Shown one piece after another: positions 6,618 through 10,327 of a stretch of DNA of 10,327 nt. This DNA comes from DASQFU01 sp035632955. GTDB lineage: Bacteria; Eisenbacteria; RBG-16-71-46. Made by a program: the position numbers and the translations under genes. The DNA lies in NCBI GenBank assembly GCA_035632955.1, contig DASQFU010000102.1, positions 1 through 10,327 on the forward strand, read 5' to 3'. Position 1 is the stretch's first letter, and every line of letters starts with the position of its first letter. The notes under the pieces are model-generated. The model was not told the origin of the DNA and made no database searches. It saw only the letters and a program-made list of their open reading frames with translations.

Positions 6618-8073
6618 GAGCTCGAATCTCCAGAAGTGGTGGCAGAACCGGATGCACGGGGCCGGGGTCGCGGCCGCCGAGCGGGCGCGGGTGCGACTCG
6701 CCGCGCATCCGTGGCCGGAGAGCCTGCTCTCGGCCGTGCGCCGATTGCAGGACGGCGACGCGCAAGCTTACCTCGTCGGGGGCACGGTGCGCGACGTGCT
6801 GCGCGGGCGCGAAGGCGGCGGCAGCTTCGACGTCGCCACCTCGCTCGTGCCCGAGCAGGTGCGCGAACGATTCGAGCGCGTGGCGCCGACCGGGATCGAG
6901 CACGGCACGGTGCTGATCCTCGACGGACCGGTGCCGATCGAATGCACGACCTTCCGCCGCGAGGGGCGCTACTCGGACGCGCGCCGTCCCGATCAGGTGG
7001 TGTTCACCGACGATCCGCTCGCCGATCTCGATCGGCGCGACCTGACGGTGAACGCGATCGCGTTCGATCCTTCGAGCGGACGGCTGCTCGATCCGCACGA
7101 CGGCGCCCGGGATCTCGAGCGTCGCCGGCTTCGGGCGGTCGGCGATCCGCTCGACCGCTTCCGCGAGGACGGACTGCGGCCGCTGCGGGTCGCGCGCTTC
7201 GCCGCGACGCTCGAGCTGGAGCCGGACCAGGATCTGCTCACGGCCCTGGGGCGGCTCGGCGATCCCGACAGTGGCTACTCGGCCGGCGGCGTCGCGCTCG
7301 AACGGGTGCGGGACGAGCTCGAGAAGATGATGGTGGCCGAGCGTCCCTCGATCGGTTTCGAGCTGCTGCGGAGCGCCGGATTGTTGGCGCTGTGGCTGCC
7401 GGAGCTGGATCGTTGCCGCGGCGTGCCGCAGAATCGCTATCACGCCTACGACGTGTACTTCCATTGCCTCTACACCTGCGACGCCGCGCCGGCGGCGAAG
7501 CCATTGGTGCGGTGGGCCGCGCTGCTCCACGACATCGGCAAGCCCGACACCCGAGTCGAGCGCGAGGGGGAGGGGACGTTCTACAACCACCAGTTCGTCG
7601 GTGCGACCCAGGTCGAGCGCCTGCTCGAGCGTTTGCGGTTCGCCGGCGATGTTCGCGATGCGGTCGTGCACCTGGTGCGCGAGCACATGTTCGACTACCG
7701 GCGGACGTGGAGCGACGCGGCACTGCGCCGCTGGCTCCGCCACGTCGGTCCCGAGCACGTCGCGGATCTGTTCGACTTGCGGATCGCCGATCTGCTCGGC
7801 AACGGGCTCAAGCAGGGGTTTCCGTTCTACCTCGACGAGATGCGGGAGCGAATCGAAACGCTGATCGCGGCCGCGGCGGTGTTGCGCGTGACCGACCTGG
7901 CGGTGGATGGCAACGACGTGATGCGCGAGCTCGGCATCGCGCCGGGACCCGAGGTGCGCGCGGTGCTCGAGGGGTTGCTCGAAGAGGTGCTGGATCATCC
8001 GGAACGTAACCGCCGCCCGAATCTGCTCGAGCGCTTGCGCCAGCGGCGCGCGGTGCGCGCGAGCCAAGCTTGA
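6616..8073 (+). CDS. CCA-adding / poly(A) polymerase family nucleotidyltransferase with HD domain
   Basis: 485 aa. The class II nucleotidyltransferase head (about 50-200) shows YLVGGTVRD (52-60), RRDLTVNAIAFD (140-151) and EDGLRPLRVARF (184-195), followed by the ERVRDEL motif (229-235). An HD domain follows, with H278, H283, H305-D306 in LLHDIGK, H325 and H357, as in CCA enzymes with phosphodiesterase/phosphatase activity. The family adds or repairs the CCA end of tRNAs, or polyadenylates RNA; the RRDLTVNAIAFD and EDxLRxxR motifs favour the CCA group. Odd point: the catalytic DxD after GGxVRD reads S70-F-D72, so the first metal-binding Asp is missing. ATG 6616 follows GGGAGA (6602-6607) by eight bases and overlaps the ATG of the divergent gene. 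Other starts further in (ATG 6652) lack a ribosome binding site. Confidence 0.88.
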   Translation: MSSNLQKWWQNRMHGAGVAAAERARVRLAAHPWPESLLSAVRRLQDGDAQAYLVGGTVRDVLRGREGGGSFDVATSLVPEQVRERFERVAPTGIEHGTVLILDGPVPIECTTFRREGRYSDARRPDQVVFTDDPLADLDRRDLTVNAIAFDPSSGRLLDPHDGARDLERRRLRAVGDPLDRFREDGLRPLRVARFAATLELEPDQDLLTALGRLGDPDSGYSAGGVALERVRDELEKMMVAERPSIGFELLRSAGLLALWLPELDRCRGVPQNRYHAYDVYFHCLYTCDAAPAAKPLVRWAALLHDIGKPDTRVEREGEGTFYNHQFVGATQVERLLERLRFAGDVRDAVVHLVREHMFDYRRTWSDAALRRWLRHVGPEHVADLFDLRIADLLGNGLKQGFPFYLDEMRERIETLIAAAAVLRVTDLAVDGNDVMRELGIAPGPEVRAVLEGLLEEVLDHPERNRRPNLLERLRQRRAVRASQA

Positions 8074-8099
8074 CACCCTTCGCAGGGGGCCCGTACGCT
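8070..8099 (+). promoter_or_regulatory. Sigma-70-type promoter for the polyprenyl synthase gene
   Basis: A perfect -35 box TTGACA (8070-8075) is followed after 18 bases by TACGCT (8094-8099) as -10. It begins in the last codons of the nucleotidyltransferase gene and would start transcription near 8106, giving a leader of about 47 bases. Unlike the two other promoters proposed here, it lacks the TGn extension but has a full -35. Confidence 0.6.
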
Positions 8100-8152
8100 C
8101 CAGCGCGCAAAGGAGTAGGGGCTTCGCCATCCCGCCCCACGACTGACCCCTG

Positions 8153-9133
8153 ATGTCGATGTCGCTGGTGCAAAAACCGGTGCGGCGCGAGCTGGAGCGG
8201 GTGCAAGCCAGTCTCCGGGAGCTTTTTCGCACCCCGATCCCGATTCTCAATCAGGTCGGCGGCCACATCCTGGCCACCCGCGGCAAGAAGTTCCGCCCGA
8301 CGCTGCTGCTGCTGGTTGCGCGCTTGCGCGGGCACCTGGGGCAGGAAGCGGTGCTGTGCGCGACCGTGATCGAGATGGTCCACGCCGCCGCCCTGATCCA
8401 CGACGATTCGGTAGACAAGAGCGACCTCAGGCGCGGCGAGCCGACGGTGAACGGGCTGTGGACCGACGAAATGGCGATCATCATGGGCGACTACTTGTAC
8501 GCCCAGGCGATGGCGACGCTGGTCGTCAATCATCTCGACGCGCCGATGCGCATCCTGGCGCGCGTCGTTCCCGAGATGTCGTGCGGGGAGGCGATGGAGT
8601 TCCAGTATGCGCACGACCTCGACGTGACCGAGGCGCAGTATGAAGTGCTGATCCGCGCCAAGACCGGCTCCTTGATCGGTGCGGCGACCGAGATCGGCGC
8701 GGGGCTCAACGGCGGCGGCCGCGATCCGCGCCGCCGCGAGCGTTACCGGGTGTTCGGGGAGAAGGTCGGGGTCGCGTTCCAGATCGTCGACGACTTGATC
8801 GACTACCTCGGCGACACCGCCGTCACCGGCAAGCCGGTCGGCTCCGATCTGGCCGAGGGCAAGGTGACCCTGCCGCTGATTGCCGCGCTGCGCCAGGCCG
8901 GCGACGCCGATCGCCGTAAGCTGCAACGCCTTGCGCGCCGGCGCCGCTGGACCGAGGCGCAATGGAACCAGCTCAAGTCGCTGGTGGAAAAGGCCGGCGG
9001 ATTCGAGTATGCGCGGACGCGTGCCGGGGTCCTGGCCGACCAAGCCCGTGCGCTGCTGGCGGACGAGCCACGCGGCTCCGTGCGGAGCGCGCTCGACCGC
9101 GCGATCGACTACGCCGTGCGCCGCGATCACTGA
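8153..9133 (+). CDS. Long-chain trans-polyprenyl diphosphate synthase
   Basis: 326 aa, the normal length of the family. The enzyme condenses isopentenyl diphosphate onto an allylic diphosphate to make the side chain of a quinone or a related lipid. Motifs are complete: GKKFRP (44-49), the first Asp-rich motif D84-D-S-V-D88 in LIHDDSVDKSDLRRG, the second D213-D-L-I-D217, and GKPVGSDLAEGK (226-237). The residues four and five before the first motif are alanines (A79, A80) rather than Phe/Tyr, which in this family indicates long products (about C35-C50), as in IspB/HepT-type enzymes. The exact length cannot be fixed. The nearest start is ATG 8153 (or ATG 8159), without a good ribosome binding site; an AAAGGAG at 8109-8115 is too far upstream, and an in-frame stop at 8144-8146 excludes longer starts. 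Confidence 0.92.
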   Translation: MSMSLVQKPVRRELERVQASLRELFRTPIPILNQVGGHILATRGKKFRPTLLLLVARLRGHLGQEAVLCATVIEMVHAAALIHDDSVDKSDLRRGEPTVNGLWTDEMAIIMGDYLYAQAMATLVVNHLDAPMRILARVVPEMSCGEAMEFQYAHDLDVTEAQYEVLIRAKTGSLIGAATEIGAGLNGGGRDPRRRERYRVFGEKVGVAFQIVDDLIDYLGDTAVTGKPVGSDLAEGKVTLPLIAALRQAGDADRRKLQRLARRRRWTEAQWNQLKSLVEKAGGFEYARTRAGVLADQARALLADEPRGSVRSALDRAIDYAVRRDH

Positions 9134-9164
9134 GCGCGCCCCCGCGCGGCATGGACCTCGCCCT

Positions 9165-9551
9165 CTGACCGCCCGTTCCCGCGCGCCTGCCCGTGGCGGT
9201 GGCGCCCGACTCCTGCGCGCGGCCGCAGACGCCGCCGTCGCGAAGAAGGCACACGACCCGGTCGCGCTCGACCTGCGCGAGCTCGAGGGCGTATCGGACT
9301 ATTTCCTGATCGTCTCGGGCGCGAGCGAAGTGCAGGTGAAGGCGATCGCCGAAGCCGTCGACGAGCGGCTGCGCGGCCTCGGTCACAAGCCATGGCATGT
9401 CGAAGGTCTCGAAGGCCGGCGCTGGGTGCTGATGGACTACGTGGAGCTGGTCGTGCACGTGTTCCACGAGCGCACCCGGGACTACTACCTGCTCGAACGT
9501 CTGTGGGGAGACGCACGCCGGGTGGACCTTGGTCTGGAAAGCGCTGACTGA
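9165..9551 (+). CDS. rsfS: Ribosomal silencing factor RsfS (Iojap family), start uncertain
   Basis: The frame encodes a complete RsfS domain: AAVAKKAHDPVALDL, DYFLIVSGASEVQVKAIAE, PWHVEGLEGRRWVLMDY and VVHVFHERTRDYYLLERLWGDA. RsfS binds ribosomal protein uL14 and blocks subunit joining when nutrients are scarce. The problem is the start: between the polyprenyl synthase stop and the conserved domain there is no ATG, GTG or TTG in frame. The best candidates are CTG 9165, which overlaps the stop of a five-codon ORF (ATG 9151 to TGA 9166-9168) as CTGA, and CTG 9213, which gives a length closer to E. coli and B. subtilis RsfS. ATG 9151 would serve if one base were lost between 9151 and 9168. CTG 9165 is used here (128 aa). 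rsfS next to argS and a prenyl synthase is not a standard order that I know. Confidence 0.85.
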   Translation: MTARSRAPARGGGARLLRAAADAAVAKKAHDPVALDLRELEGVSDYFLIVSGASEVQVKAIAEAVDERLRGLGHKPWHVEGLEGRRWVLMDYVELVVHVFHERTRDYYLLERLWGDARRVDLGLESAD

Positions 9552-10327
9552 AGGTCTCGCGGCGGCGATGAAGGCGGCCGGCGTCTACACGCCGGAGCGC
9601 CTCGCGCGCCTCGAGCTGGCAGTGCCGCGCGATCCCGCGCATGGCGACTGGACGACCAACCTCGCGCTCACGCTCGCGAAGGAAGTGCGGCGCCCGCCGC
9701 GCGCGGTCGCCGAAGCGCTGGCGGCGGCGTTCCCCGCTGATCCCTCGCACTTCGATCCGGTCGAAGTCGCGGGGCCGGGATTCCTCAACCTGCGTTATAG
9801 CGCCGCGTTCCTGGACGCACTGCCGGAACAGATCGCGCGCGAGGGGGCGCGCTTCGGCCACAGCGACGCCGGCGCCGGCACGGCGGTGATGGTGGAATAC
9901 GTGAGCGCGAACCCGACCGGGCCGCTGAACGTGGTCAACGCGCGGGCCGCCGCGGTCGGCGCGACGCTGATCCGGCTGCTGAACGCGACCGGATTTCAAG
10001 CGGTGGGTGAGTTCTACGTCAACGACGTCGGCGCTCAGGTCGACTTGCTCGGCGAATCGTTGGCCGCGCGGTTCGCGGAGCGGATCGGCGTGGCCCGGCC
10101 GTTTCCGGAGAACGGCTATCAAGGCGAGTACGTCCGCGATCTGGCGGCGGCGCTGGACGAGCGCGAGGCGCGTGCCGCGCTCGGCGCCCCGGGTGAACCG
10201 GCGTGGTTCCGCGAACGGGCGGTCACGCACATGCTGGCCTGGCAGCAGCGAGATCTTGCGGACTACGGTGGCGTGTTCGCGCGCTGGTTCCGGGAATCCG
10301 AGCTGCACGAACGCGGCGCGGTCGGCG
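9529..10327 (+). CDS. argS: Arginyl-tRNA synthetase, 5' part (runs off the window)
   Basis: About 266 codons of an ArgRS that is normally 550-590 aa. The N-terminal Add1-type domain (about 1-115) shows AHGDWTTNLALTLAKEVRRPPRAVAEAL and VEVAGPGFLNL. The class I catalytic domain opens with EYVSANPTGPL (123-133) and EFYVNDVGAQVDLLGESLAAR (161-181). Where HxGH is expected the sequence reads N134-V-V-N137 (bases 9928-9939), losing both histidines and the glycine. KMSKS is outside the window. The start is set at TTG 9529 because MVWKALTEGLAAAMKAAGV then aligns with E. coli ArgRS [20 protein letters not shown]; ATG 9568 is the alternative but would trim the first helix. The overlap with rsfS would be 23 bases. 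The enzyme charges tRNA-Arg with arginine in the cytosol. Confidence 0.85.
   Translation, partial: MVWKALTEGLAAAMKAAGVYTPERLARLELAVPRDPAHGDWTTNLALTLAKEVRRPPRAVAEALAAAFPADPSHFDPVEVAGPGFLNLRYSAAFLDALPEQIAREGARFGHSDAGAGTAVMVEYVSANPTGPLNVVNARAAAVGATLIRLLNATGFQAVGEFYVNDVGAQVDLLGESLAARFAERIGVARPFPENGYQGEYVRDLAAALDEREARAALGAPGEPAWFRERAVTHMLAWQQRDLADYGGVFARWFRESELHERGAVG

Noticed and set aside
8109..8115. Strong ribosome-binding-like AAAGGAG before the polyprenyl synthase gene
   Set aside because: It is 37 bases from ATG 8153, and no ATG, GTG or TTG follows at usable distance. An in-frame stop at 8144-8146 rules out a longer protein, so it is treated as leader sequence.
6043..8250. Long minus-strand open frame opposite the nucleotidyltransferase gene
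   Set aside because: No domain is recognisable, and the + strand has a well-conserved family there. The frame also runs through the palindromic element.
7808..10308. Two further long minus-strand frames (7808-9130 and 9127-10308)
   Set aside because: Both are shadows of the polyprenyl synthase, rsfS and argS genes, whose motifs are unmistakable on the + strand.
1..10327. CRISPR arrays, tRNA or rRNA genes, intact transposases, phage genes
   Set aside because: None was seen on reading either strand. The only mobile-element-like sequence is the palindrome at 6044-6206, which encodes nothing recognisable.

Overview
The window is a densely coding, very GC-rich bacterial segment (my impression is about 70% G+C) with frequent GTG starts and many 4-base GTGA stop/start overlaps. 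A lipoprotein with a clear lipobox, secreted proteins and a Bat cluster point to a diderm bacterium. The style fits deep-branching, GC-rich lineages such as Gemmatimonadota or Candidatus Eisenbacteria, but that placement is inference; no rRNA or other phylogenetic marker was tested.

Layout: (1) 1-4598, + strand: the last codons of an upstream gene, then a compact Bat (aerotolerance-type) operon in which five classical proteins appear compressed. One gene fuses a BatB-like VWA protein to a BatC-like TPR protein (24-1727), and one fuses BatD to a BatE-like TPR/SH3 tail (1724-4009). A PAP2 membrane phosphatase follows (4014-4598). (2) 4599-5470: a likely promoter, a PtsN-like PTS EIIA protein and, overlapping it, a short C4 zinc-ribbon protein that lacks most of its family's coiled coil. 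(3) 5471-6617: a small lipoprotein with its own promoter, then a 163-bp palindromic, MITE-like element, then a convergent minus-strand membrane protein resembling the YfiM/DUF2279 type. The two ends of the element supply the TAG stop codons of both flanking genes. (4) 6616-10327, + strand: a CCA-adding/poly(A)-polymerase-type nucleotidyltransferase with an HD domain, a long-chain polyprenyl diphosphate synthase behind a good sigma-70-type promoter, ribosomal silencing factor RsfS, and the 5' part of argS.

What stands out: the Bat gene fusions; the stop-donating palindrome; loss of the first Asp of the DxD motif in the nucleotidyltransferase; an arginyl-tRNA synthetase whose HIGH motif reads NVVN; an rsfS frame with no ATG, GTG or TTG start; divergent genes whose ATG codons overlap in one CATG; and a repeated TAYGCT -10-like box in each same-strand intergenic gap.

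How the genes work together: the Bat block plausibly builds one membrane and periplasmic complex. The right-hand block holds ordinary housekeeping functions (tRNA maturation, isoprenoid chains, ribosome silencing, tRNA charging). I see no CRISPR array, tRNA, rRNA or intact transposase.
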